Source of the DNA: Bacteroidota bacterium
Lineage (GTDB): Bacteria; Bacteroidota; Bacteroidia; Chitinophagales; Chitinophagaceae
Length of the DNA: 14,397 nucleotides
Direction of reading: 5' to 3'
Assembly: GCA_026391115.1 (NCBI GenBank)
Contig: JAPLER010000074.1
Coordinates: 3,652 to 18,048, forward strand
The notes under the pieces were generated by a model, which saw only the letters and a program-made list of their open reading frames with translations, had not been told where the DNA came from and searched no databases. Both the position numbers and the translations under genes were made by a program. Every line of letters begins with the position of its first letter. The first letter of the stretch is position 1. Positions 8,341 to 13,564 of this stretch are shown in pieces.

Positions 8341-8348
8341 CAAAAGTA
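8341..8348 (-). promoter_or_regulatory. -7 box of the lrp-family gene
   Basis: On the minus strand TACTTTTG matches the Bacteroidota -7 consensus TAnnTTTG exactly and ends 18 bp upstream of the ATG at 8322, giving a leader of roughly 12 nt. The -33 region is only a T-rich match (TTTT), so expression may depend on an activator or on DNA bending by the AT-rich upstream tract. Confidence 0.5.
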
Positions 8349-8385
8349 TAATATTTTAAATAATATCTATATTTTAAAAATAATA

Positions 8386-8399
8386 AGATAATATTATCT
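8386..8399. repeat. 14-bp perfect palindrome between lrp and the ncRNA gene
   Basis: AGATAATATTATCT reads the same on both strands. It is centred about 57 bp upstream of the expected lrp start and about 68 bp upstream of the expected ncRNA start. A second feature next to it is the decamer ATATTTTAAA repeated at 8351-8360 and 8369-8378 (18-bp period). AT-rich palindromes and phased AT tracts are typical Lrp-family targets, so autoregulation is a reasonable inference. AT-rich composition raises the chance background. Confidence 0.4.
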
Positions 8400-8424
8400 A
8401 ACGAATATTGTATTTGCTTTAATG

Positions 8425-8455
8425 TTGCACCAGCAAAGAACATAAAACATATTTG
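8425..8455 (+). promoter_or_regulatory. Candidate promoter of the tRNA-like ncRNA
   Basis: TTG (8425-8427) is followed after 20 nt by CATATTTG (8448-8455), one base off TAnnTTTG. Initiation would fall near 8461, giving an 18-nt 5' leader before the folded RNA begins at 8479, which RNase P could remove if it accepts the tRNA-like fold. Confidence 0.38.
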
Positions 8456-8478
8456 TTGCTGTGTTATTTACTTGATAT

Positions 8479-8648
8479 TGTGGGGTGATGAAATTTTGGC
8501 AGACATGCCCTCTTGTCTCGAGGGTGAGGATCACAGGATAAAAGTAGTATAGAGCCGTTTTGTAGCAATATGAAACGACCAGGGTCGACCACTGAAACTT
8601 TGTACTATAGCTAACTGCCTCGTGGAGGTTCGACCCCTCCCCCTACAG
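8479..8648 (+). ncRNA. tRNA-like structured RNA with a ~99-nt variable region
   Basis: No credible ORF covers this stretch, which is richer in G+C than its surroundings. A full tRNA frame can be drawn. The acceptor is TGTGGGG (8479-8485) with CCCTACA (8641-8647). T8 and G9 follow. The D stem is ATG (8488-8490) with CAT (8504-8506), closing a 13-nt loop containing GG and AGA, very like bacterial tRNA-Leu. The anticodon stem is CCCTC (8508-8512) with GAGGG (8520-8524), loop TTGTCTC. The T stem is GGAGG/CCTCC (8624-8640) with a canonical TTCGACC loop. Where a class II tRNA has 10-20 nt, here lie 8525-8623. That insert folds from a base stem GAGG/CCTC (8526-8529, 8618-8621), CAG/CTG, then TAGTATAG with CTATAGCTA (8545-8552, 8605-8613, one bulge). 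Two inner hairpins follow: CGTTT/AAACG (8556-8577) and CAGGG/CCACTG around TCGA (8580-8594). No CCA is encoded; the discriminator is G. The nominal anticodon GTC with T at 37 looks non-functional. It could be a tRNA-derived regulatory RNA, a tRNA with an inserted arm, or a decayed tRNA. Confidence 0.7.
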
Positions 8649-8653
8649 CTTTT

Positions 8654-8684
8654 AAACCTTAGTCAAATTGACTAAGGTTTTTTT
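8654..8684 (+). terminator. Strong intrinsic terminator after the tRNA-like RNA
   Basis: AAACCTTAGTC (8654-8664) and GACTAAGGTTT (8670-8680) are perfect complements around a five-base loop, running into a T-run to 8684. It begins six bases after the end of the tRNA-like fold and ends 38 bp before engB, so it defines the RNA as a discrete short transcript and separates it from engB. Confidence 0.9.
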
Positions 8685-8710
8685 ATTGCTTCAAACTGTG
8701 CTTTGTTGGT

Positions 8711-8718
8711 TACTTTTG
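8711..8718 (+). promoter_or_regulatory. -7 box of engB, four bases from the start codon
   Basis: TACTTTTG is an exact match to TAnnTTTG. It ends at 8718 and the engB ATG begins at 8723, so transcription would begin at or beside the start codon. A weak TTG (8686-8688) lies 22 nt upstream. The position next to the terminator implies that engB needs its own promoter. Confidence 0.45.
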
Positions 8719-8722
8719 CTTA

Positions 8723-9349
8723 ATGCAAATTAAATCTGCAAAATACATTAAGTCTTCGCCAAGTTTTGACCTTTGCCCCAATGCCAATAAGCCTGAGTTT
8801 GCTTTTATAGGCCGAAGTAATGTGGGCAAATCATCTGTAATTAATATGTTGGTTGGGCAAAAGAATTTAGCAAAAACATCGTCAACACCAGGAAAAACGC
8901 AATTAATAAACCATTTCGAAATTACATCTTCTTTTAAAGAAAAAAAAGACAATAGTTTATGGTATTTAGTTGATTTACCAGGTTATGGATATGCCAAAGT
9001 AGCCCAAAGCAATAGAAGAACTTGGCAACAAATGATTGAAAACTATTTGCGTAAAAGAGATACTCTAGTCAATATTTTTGTGTTAATAGATAGCAGACAC
9101 AAACCTCAAAAAATAGATATAGAATTTGTAAATCAATTAGGAGAGTGGCAATTACCATTTGCATTAATTTTTACTAAAGCCGATAAAGAAAAACCAACTG
9201 TTGTAGATAGAAATGTAAAAGCATTTTTAGAAGCAATGAAAGAAAATTGGGAATTTTTGCCTGCAAGTTTTATTACAAGTTCAGAGAAAAATATTGGCAA
9301 AGAAGATGTATTACAATTTATTGCTAGAACGCTTATGCCTACTGAATAG
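8723..9349 (+). CDS. engB: Ribosome biogenesis GTP-binding protein EngB (YihA/YsxC)
   Basis: This 208-residue TRAFAC-class GTPase acts in late assembly of the 50S ribosomal subunit. All G motifs are present: G1 GRSNVGKSS (30-38), G2 in SSTPGKT (53-59), G3 DLPGYGYAKV (84-93), G4 TKAD (151-154) and G5 TSS (185-187). The N-terminal CPNANKPEFAFIGRSN is typical of the family and fixes the start at the ATG at 8723. Length and architecture are normal. Its last 11 bases overlap the end of the convergent gene at 9339, leaving no room for a terminator between them. It follows the ncRNA terminator and probably has its own promoter. Confidence 0.97.
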   Translation: MQIKSAKYIKSSPSFDLCPNANKPEFAFIGRSNVGKSSVINMLVGQKNLAKTSSTPGKTQLINHFEITSSFKEKKDNSLWYLVDLPGYGYAKVAQSNRRTWQQMIENYLRKRDTLVNIFVLIDSRHKPQKIDIEFVNQLGEWQLPFALIFTKADKEKPTVVDRNVKAFLEAMKENWEFLPASFITSSEKNIGKEDVLQFIARTLMPTE

Positions 9350-9854
9350 CAATATTTGTGATTGACTTTTTAGCAGTTTTGCAAGCACAATTTCCGCCAA
9401 TTCTATTGTTGCATTTGTATTCATAGCTAGTTAAAAAATGCAGCACAGCAAGCCACTGTTGTTTTGCCTCAAAAAAAGAAGTTTCAATCTTTTTAAGTTC
9501 GCTATCTAAATCCTCTTTGCTACAAACACCACATTGATGGGTTTCAATAAAAAGATTGACAAAAAGTTGTTTAATTTTATCTTGCTTTTGCTGTGTAAGT
9601 TTAATAACCTGTTCAATATTTGGCGAAAAAGTATCGTCTTCATCATCTTTCTCAAGTAGGGAAAGGACTGACGGGAAAATTAGCTTGTTTTCGATTTTTT
9701 CGAGCGAAGAGAGTTCATTAGTCAATTCATTAATAGCTGTTAAACACAGTTCTGAATCAGGATTAATATTTAACAAAAAAAGATGAACACTAGGATATAC
9801 CTTTTGTTGTAAATTTTCTATTATTTTTTTGTATTTATTAACCGATACACACAT
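9339..9854 (-). CDS. Cys-rich helical protein, possible degenerate hemerythrin/RIC-like protein
   Basis: I do not recognise this 171-residue protein as a named family. It is predicted soluble and mostly helical, with no signal peptide. Its layout recalls RIC/YtfE and hemerythrin-like four-helix proteins: an early VH (His24), LSSLEKIENKLIFPSV at 48-63 where RIC has a helix ending in an EE..LFP motif, a loop ending in SPNIEQVIKLTQQKQDK (77-93) where RIC has gPI..M..EHd, and a last helix WLAVLHFLTSYEY (134-146). Most iron-ligand histidines are missing or replaced. It is unusually rich in Cys: C2, C37, CGVC at 108-111, C148, and CAC at 156-158, which might bind a metal or form disulfides. It lies 87 bp downstream of a Crp/Fnr regulator on the same strand, a common setting for NO or oxygen-stress genes. 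The family link is inference; the gene itself is well supported by length and start. Confidence 0.82.
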   Translation of the reverse strand: MCVSVNKYKKIIENLQQKVYPSVHLFLLNINPDSELCLTAINELTNELSSLEKIENKLIFPSVLSLLEKDDEDDTFSPNIEQVIKLTQQKQDKIKQLFVNLFIETHQCGVCSKEDLDSELKKIETSFFEAKQQWLAVLHFLTSYEYKCNNRIGGNCACKTAKKSITNIAIQ

Positions 9855-9873
9855 ATAATTTGTCTTAGAAATA

Positions 9874-9881
9874 CAAAATTA
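9874..9881 (-). promoter_or_regulatory. -7 box upstream of the Cys-rich gene
   Basis: On the minus strand TAATTTTG matches TAnnTTTG exactly, ending 19 bp before the ATG at 9854. No good -33 TTTG is present at normal spacing, which would fit a promoter that depends on an activator; a palindrome lies further upstream at 9915-9926. Confidence 0.42.
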
Positions 9882-9914
9882 TTGTGCTTAGATGTGTTAA
9901 AATATGACAACGAG

Positions 9915-9926
9915 TAATCTAGATTA
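9915..9926. repeat. 12-bp perfect palindrome between the crp/fnr and Cys-rich genes
   Basis: TAATCTAGATTA is a perfect palindrome centred about 52 bp upstream of the expected start of the Cys-rich gene, near an activator position. It does not match the classical FNR box TTGAT-N4-ATCAA. It could be an operator or chance. Confidence 0.3.
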
Positions 9927-9941
9927 TGATTTTTCTCATAC

Positions 9942-10649
9942 TTAATACAATCCAGAAATATGAGCTAGTTTAGTATGGTTTAAAATCATAATTTTTTTAC
10001 CCTCTAAATTTATTAAATTTTCCTTTTTAAAATCTGATAATAAACGAATAGCGGTTTCCGTTGAAGTGCCCACAAAATCAGCTATTTCTTCTCTGCTAAA
10101 GTTAAAGTTAATCGCACTATCTGTTTCATTAACGCCATAAGTAGCTTTAAAAAACAACAAGGCTTCTGCCATTCTTTCTCTTACATTTTTTTGAGCCAAA
10201 GATGTAATTTGCTCCTCTGCTTTTCGCAAATTATCTGCCAAAAGTTTCATCATTTCAAAACTAAATCTTGAGCTTTCTTTTAGCAATCCATAAAAATTTT
10301 CTTTAGGTATAAAACAAATGGAGCAATCTTCTAAAGCTATTGCACTGCAGTGGTACTTTTCATTAGATAATAAAGAACGATAACCTGCAACATCTCCATC
10401 TTTTAATAAACGCAAAATTTGTTCTTTGCCTGTTATACCTTGTGTAGTCAACTTTACCTTACCACTATTGATACAATACAAACCCAGCGGATAAGCATTT
10501 TCCGAAAAAATATATTGTCCCTTTTTATACTTGCTACAAGATTTTACTTCACTTAAAGAATGCGTTTCTTCGAAGCTTAAGCCTTTAAAAATGGAATGTA
10601 CACGTGCATTGCAACTAGCACACGATACTTCTAAGTGATTATGGTTCAT
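9942..10649 (-). CDS. Crp/Fnr-family transcriptional regulator
   Basis: The 235-residue protein has a cyclic-nucleotide-binding-type beta-roll (about 25-135: KKGQYIFSENAYPLGLYCINSGKVKL, then LRLLKDGDVAG). A long dimer helix follows (about 135-165), then a C-terminal winged HTH of Crp type (about 185-235, FSREEIADFVGTSTETAIRL, then SDFKKENLI). The N terminus carries His3, His5 and CASC (Cys10, Cys13), with further Cys at 38, 59, 101, 109 and 112. E. coli FNR ligates its [4Fe-4S] cluster with Cys20, 23, 29 and 122; here the spacing differs, so redox sensing is plausible but not shown. The RxxE-type contacts for a CRP-cAMP site are not obvious. It is divergent from recQ and directly upstream of the Cys-rich gene at 9339-9854, which it may control. 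The ATG at 10649 is the only good start. Confidence 0.93.
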   Translation of the reverse strand: MNHNHLEVSCASCNARVHSIFKGLSFEETHSLSEVKSCSKYKKGQYIFSENAYPLGLYCINSGKVKLTTQGITGKEQILRLLKDGDVAGYRSLLSNEKYHCSAIALEDCSICFIPKENFYGLLKESSRFSFEMMKLLADNLRKAEEQITSLAQKNVRERMAEALLFFKATYGVNETDSAINFNFSREEIADFVGTSTETAIRLLSDFKKENLINLEGKKIMILNHTKLAHISGLY

Positions 10650-10962
10650 TGTCTATAAAAAATAAAGGTAATGGTATATTTTTATTATTCTAACTATACA
10701 TTAATATTAGATACTATTTTTTAACTGAAATATTTATTGGAACGCTAAAAAGAGACTTCCTATTTAGTCCAAAAAGCCATTTCCAAAAATTCTAATGTAA
10801 TTTTAAAAAAAACCTCTTGTTTAAAAAAGCTTCTTGCACTATCTTCGAAAACTTTCACAAAAAATAAGTTAATCACTTTTGTACCCAAATACACATAAAA
10901 CAAAGGATACAAAGCAAAACTTGTTTTTGTATCTAACAATAATTTTGAAATAGTGAGTTATA
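10650..10962. other. 313-bp divergent intergenic region between crp/fnr and recQ
   Basis: No credible ORF is seen here. For the regulator, a poor -7 box (TACCTTTA, 10670-10663 on the minus strand) lies 13 bp before its ATG. For recQ, CACTTTTG (10874-10881) is one base off consensus and would give a leader of about 75 nt that contains the inverted repeat at 10906-10933. The remainder is AT-rich with poly-A tracts and no motif I can name. Confidence 0.4.
10906..10933 (+). repeat. Inverted repeat in the recQ leader
   Basis: GATACAAA (10906-10913) and TTTGTATC (10926-10933) form a perfect 8-bp stem with a 12-nt loop that can itself pair partly (AAAAC with GTTTT). It is not followed by a T-run, so it is not a terminator. 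It ends 29 bp before the recQ ATG and may affect translation or be an operator. Confidence 0.4.
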
Positions 10963-13266
10963 ATGATTACAACTAAAAAACCCCTAGTAAAAAAAGCTGC
11001 TACCAAAAGAACTACGCCCAAATTAAGTCAAGCAGCACTAGAAAATATTAAGCCATTGATTCCCACAATGGACATTTACAAAGGACTACAAAAATATTTT
11101 GGCTTTAAAGAATTTAAAGGCACGCAAGAAAAAAGTATAAATAGCCTGCTTGAAGGACACGACACATTTGTAATAATGCCAACTGGTGGTGGCAAAAGTC
11201 TTTGTTATCAGTTGCCAGCAATGATTACACCAGGAGTAGCCATTATAGTTTCTCCACTAATTGCATTAATGAAAAATCAGGTTGATTTAATTAGAGGATA
11301 TAGTGAGCAAGATAATGTGGCACACTTTTTAAATTCATCGTTAAACAAAACACAAATAAAAGCAGTAAAAGAAGATTTACTAAGTGGCAATACAAAACTT
11401 CTATACGTTGCTCCTGAAACACTTACCAAGCAAGAGAATTTAGATTTTTTTGCTGACCTTAATATTTCATTTTTTGCAGTAGATGAAGCACATTGCATTA
11501 GTGAATGGGGTCATGATTTTAGACCAGAATACAGACGCTTAAGAGAAATGATGGATCAAATTGCACCTACTATTCCTGTAATTGCTTTAACAGCAACTGC
11601 AACCCCAAAAGTGCAAAGTGATATTGTAAGAAACCTTGGTTTAAGAAGACCCAATATTTTTATATCATCGTTTAATAGAACCAATCTTTACTACGAAATT
11701 CAACCCAAGTTAAAGAAAGAACAAACGATTAAACATATTACCAAGTTCATTTCTCAGCATAAAGGAAAAAGTGGTATTATTTATACATTAAACAGAAGAA
11801 CTACTGAAGAATTGGCTGAAGTACTGCAAGCTAACAACATAAAAGCAGTTGCTTATCATGCTGGTTTGGACCAAAAATTAAGAGCCGAAAGACAAGACCA
11901 ATTTTTGAATGAAGATGTACAGGTAATTGTTGCTACCATTGCGTTTGGAATGGGTATTGACAAGCCAGATATTCGTTTTGTAATACACTACAATATACCA
12001 AAATCAATTGAAAATTATTATCAGGAAACTGGACGTGCAGGACGCGATGGATTAGAAGGTAATTGTATTTTATACTACTCGCATAAAGATGTTCATAAGC
12101 TTGAACATTTAATGCGTGACAAACCTTTAAGCGAAAGAGAAGTTACTACGCAATTGATTAATGAAACAGTAGCATATTGCGAAAGCAGTGTGTGTCGCAG
12201 AAAAATATTATTACATTATTTTGGCGAAGATTGGGGCGATAAAAACTGTGGTCAATGCGATAACTGTAGAAATCCTAAAGAAAAAATTGAGAGCAAGGAC
12301 AGTGTGGTTAAGGTAATGAAAGTAATAAAAGCCCTTGACGAAAGATTCCCAGCTGAATATATGGTAAACATTATTGTGGGTAGGCTAACACCACAAGTAA
12401 CTATGTTTAGACACGAGAAAATGGCTGAGTTTGGTATAGGCAAAGACATTCAGGAAATGCACTATTGGAATAGTCTTATTCGTCAAATGCTGTTAGAAGA
12501 TTTAATTAAAAAAGATATTGAAGAATATGGCTTAATTAAGTTTACAGAAAAAGGTGAAGCTTGGCTTAAAAAACCAACCTCGTTTAAAATTGTAATCAAT
12601 GCTGTATTTGCAGATGAAGATGACGATGATGATGATAACGAAAGTGATGGCTCAAGTAGTACAGGTGCTGCAAGTGACGAGCAGTTATTTGGAATGTTGA
12701 TGGAATTACGTTTGAAAGAAGCCAAGAAAAAAGGATTACCGCCATTTGTTATCTTTTTAGAAAACAGCTTGCAGGATATGAGTACGCATTTTCCTACAAC
12801 GCTTGAAGAACTTGAAAAATGCCAAGGTGTAAGCAAAGGAAAAGCAATAAAATATGGTAAACCATTTATAGAACTTATTGCAAAATATGTAGAAGAGAAC
12901 GATATAGAAAAACCTGATGATTTTGTAATGAAAAGTGTTGCCAATAAAAGCAGCAACAAAATTTATATCATTCAAAACATTGATAAAAAAATACCATTAG
13001 AAACCATTGCTAAAAACAAAGGATTTGACCTTGCAGAATTACTAGACGAAATGGAAACTATTGCTGCAAGTGGTACAAAACTAAGCCTGGACTATGCCAT
13101 TGATGATTGGCTTGATGAATATGACCAACAAGATATTTTAGAATATTTTAAAGGCTGCGAAACAAGTAGTTTAGAAATAGCACAAAAAGAATTAAGCGAT
13201 AATGATTATACCATTGAGCAACTTAAAATTATGCGTATTAAGTTTTTAAGTGTATATGGCAACTAA
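10963..13266 (+). CDS. recQ: ATP-dependent DNA helicase RecQ
   Basis: This 767-residue 3'-5' SF2 helicase works in recombination and replication-fork repair. Order: a basic, probably disordered N terminus (1-35); helicase domain 1 with Walker A MPTGGGKS (72-79), DEAH (174-177) plus the aromatic-rich loop CISEWGHDF, and motif III LTATATP (209-215); helicase domain 2 with AFGMGIDKPD (327-336) and the motif VI run QETGRAGRDG (354-363). A RecQ zinc site follows with Cys411, 429, 432 and 435, then a winged-helix domain (about 445-545), an acidic Asp/Glu/Ser linker (551-570), an HRDC domain (about 573-648) and a C-terminal extension of about 115 residues. That extension ends in an HTH-like region of the kind found in long Bacteroidota RecQ proteins. 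E. coli RecQ is about 610 residues, so this is a long form. The ATG at 10963 precedes the basic tail; the first conserved block begins at about residue 40. It stands alone with its own terminator and is divergent from the Crp/Fnr gene. Confidence 0.97.
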   Translation: MITTKKPLVKKAATKRTTPKLSQAALENIKPLIPTMDIYKGLQKYFGFKEFKGTQEKSINSLLEGHDTFVIMPTGGGKSLCYQLPAMITPGVAIIVSPLIALMKNQVDLIRGYSEQDNVAHFLNSSLNKTQIKAVKEDLLSGNTKLLYVAPETLTKQENLDFFADLNISFFAVDEAHCISEWGHDFRPEYRRLREMMDQIAPTIPVIALTATATPKVQSDIVRNLGLRRPNIFISSFNRTNLYYEIQPKLKKEQTIKHITKFISQHKGKSGIIYTLNRRTTEELAEVLQANNIKAVAYHAGLDQKLRAERQDQFLNEDVQVIVATIAFGMGIDKPDIRFVIHYNIPKSIENYYQETGRAGRDGLEGNCILYYSHKDVHKLEHLMRDKPLSEREVTTQLINETVAYCESSVCRRKILLHYFGEDWGDKNCGQCDNCRNPKEKIESKDSVVKVMKVIKALDERFPAEYMVNIIVGRLTPQVTMFRHEKMAEFGIGKDIQEMHYWNSLIRQMLLEDLIKKDIEEYGLIKFTEKGEAWLKKPTSFKIVINAVFADEDDDDDDNESDGSSSTGAASDEQLFGMLMELRLKEAKKKGLPPFVIFLENSLQDMSTHFPTTLEELEKCQGVSKGKAIKYGKPFIELIAKYVEENDIEKPDDFVMKSVANKSSNKIYIIQNIDKKIPLETIAKNKGFDLAELLDEMETIAASGTKLSLDYAIDDWLDEYDQQDILEYFKGCETSSLEIAQKELSDNDYTIEQLKIMRIKFLSVYGN

Positions 13267-13291
13267 ATTATTTTTATGCAACTTAAACAAT

Positions 13292-13320
13292 AAAGGCACA
13301 TACTGGTATGTGCCTTTATT
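13292..13320 (+). terminator. recQ terminator hairpin
   Basis: AAAGGCACATAC (13292-13303) and GTATGTGCCTTT (13306-13317) are perfect 12-base complements around TG, ending in a short T-rich tail 26 bp after the recQ stop. The tail is weak (TTTATT) but the stem is strong; the symmetric flanks could also stop minus-strand transcription. Confidence 0.75.
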
Positions 13321-13340
13321 CATATAATCATCTTTGCTTT

Positions 13341-13487
13341 ATAGATTCTTATGTACTAATGCAAAATTATATTTAACTATCGCTAAAATGTAGTATTACA
13401 AATGTTGATGCTACAGTAGTGTAAAAGCTCAATCAGGGCATTCCAGGAAAACGTGGTGTATATCGTTTTCCTGTGGCTTTTTTTGTT
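13341..13487 (+). ncRNA. Possible small RNA ending in its own terminator
   Basis: The 298 bp between recQ and the next gene hold no convincing ORF. Yet after the recQ terminator there is a -7-like CATCTTTG (13329-13336, no clear -33), then about 100 nt able to form TGTAG/CTACA pairing around 13390-13415, then a second strong terminator (13443-13487). A second plus-strand terminator with no gene before it suggests an independent short transcript. The 5' end is guessed from the -7 box. Backup termination for recQ is the main alternative. Confidence 0.3.
13443..13487 (+). terminator. Intrinsic terminator in the recQ-SGNH gene gap
   Basis: AGGAAAACG (13445-13453) pairs with CGTTTTCCT (13464-13472) around a 10-nt loop, extended by CC/GG pairs with a bulge. 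A T-run from 13478 is followed by more T-rich sequence. The T-run is only on the plus side, so it acts on rightward transcription. Confidence 0.8.
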
Positions 13488-13535
13488 TCTTTTTTTTCCA
13501 TAAAAAAAAGAAAATAGATAAAAATTAATTAAAGA

Positions 13536-13543
13536 TAAATTTG
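13536..13543 (+). promoter_or_regulatory. -7 box upstream of the SGNH-like gene
   Basis: TAAATTTG matches TAnnTTTG exactly and ends 21 bp before the ATG at 13565. No TTTG is found at the usual -33 distance; the upstream stretch is poly-A. It sits after the terminator at 13443-13487, where a new promoter is needed. Confidence 0.35.
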
Positions 13544-13564
13544 ATTGAATACTTAATACAATAA

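Noticed and set aside
8479..8648. tmRNA, SRP RNA, RNase P RNA or an ordinary tRNA with a group I intron
   Set aside because: tmRNA is about twice as long, with a different 5' domain and an Ala-rich tag frame. The SRP apical loop and RNase P core motifs are absent. An intron is excluded because the only partner for the 5' anticodon strand CCCTC is the adjacent GAGGG; no second copy lies before the T arm, and the insert is too short.
8710..8952. 80-residue minus-strand ORF overlapping the engB start
   Set aside because: It is antisense to the conserved N-terminal GTPase motifs of engB and has no recognisable features.
12613..12655. GAT-rich repeat in recQ as a microsatellite
   Set aside because: It encodes the in-frame acidic linker between two well-defined domains, is short, and is better explained as low-complexity protein sequence.
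12483..12975. Reverse-strand ORFs within recQ, and similar ORFs within the susC, pheS and flavoprotein genes
   Set aside because: They lie fully inside well-identified genes on the other strand, and their compositions (low-complexity Ser, Leu or Cys runs) are mirror effects of AT-rich codons.
13484..13535. Poly-T and poly-A tracts near 13490-13520 as a mobile-element end
   Set aside because: No inverted repeat pair, target duplication or transposase is present; the T tract belongs to the terminator and the A tract is a simple AT-rich spacer.
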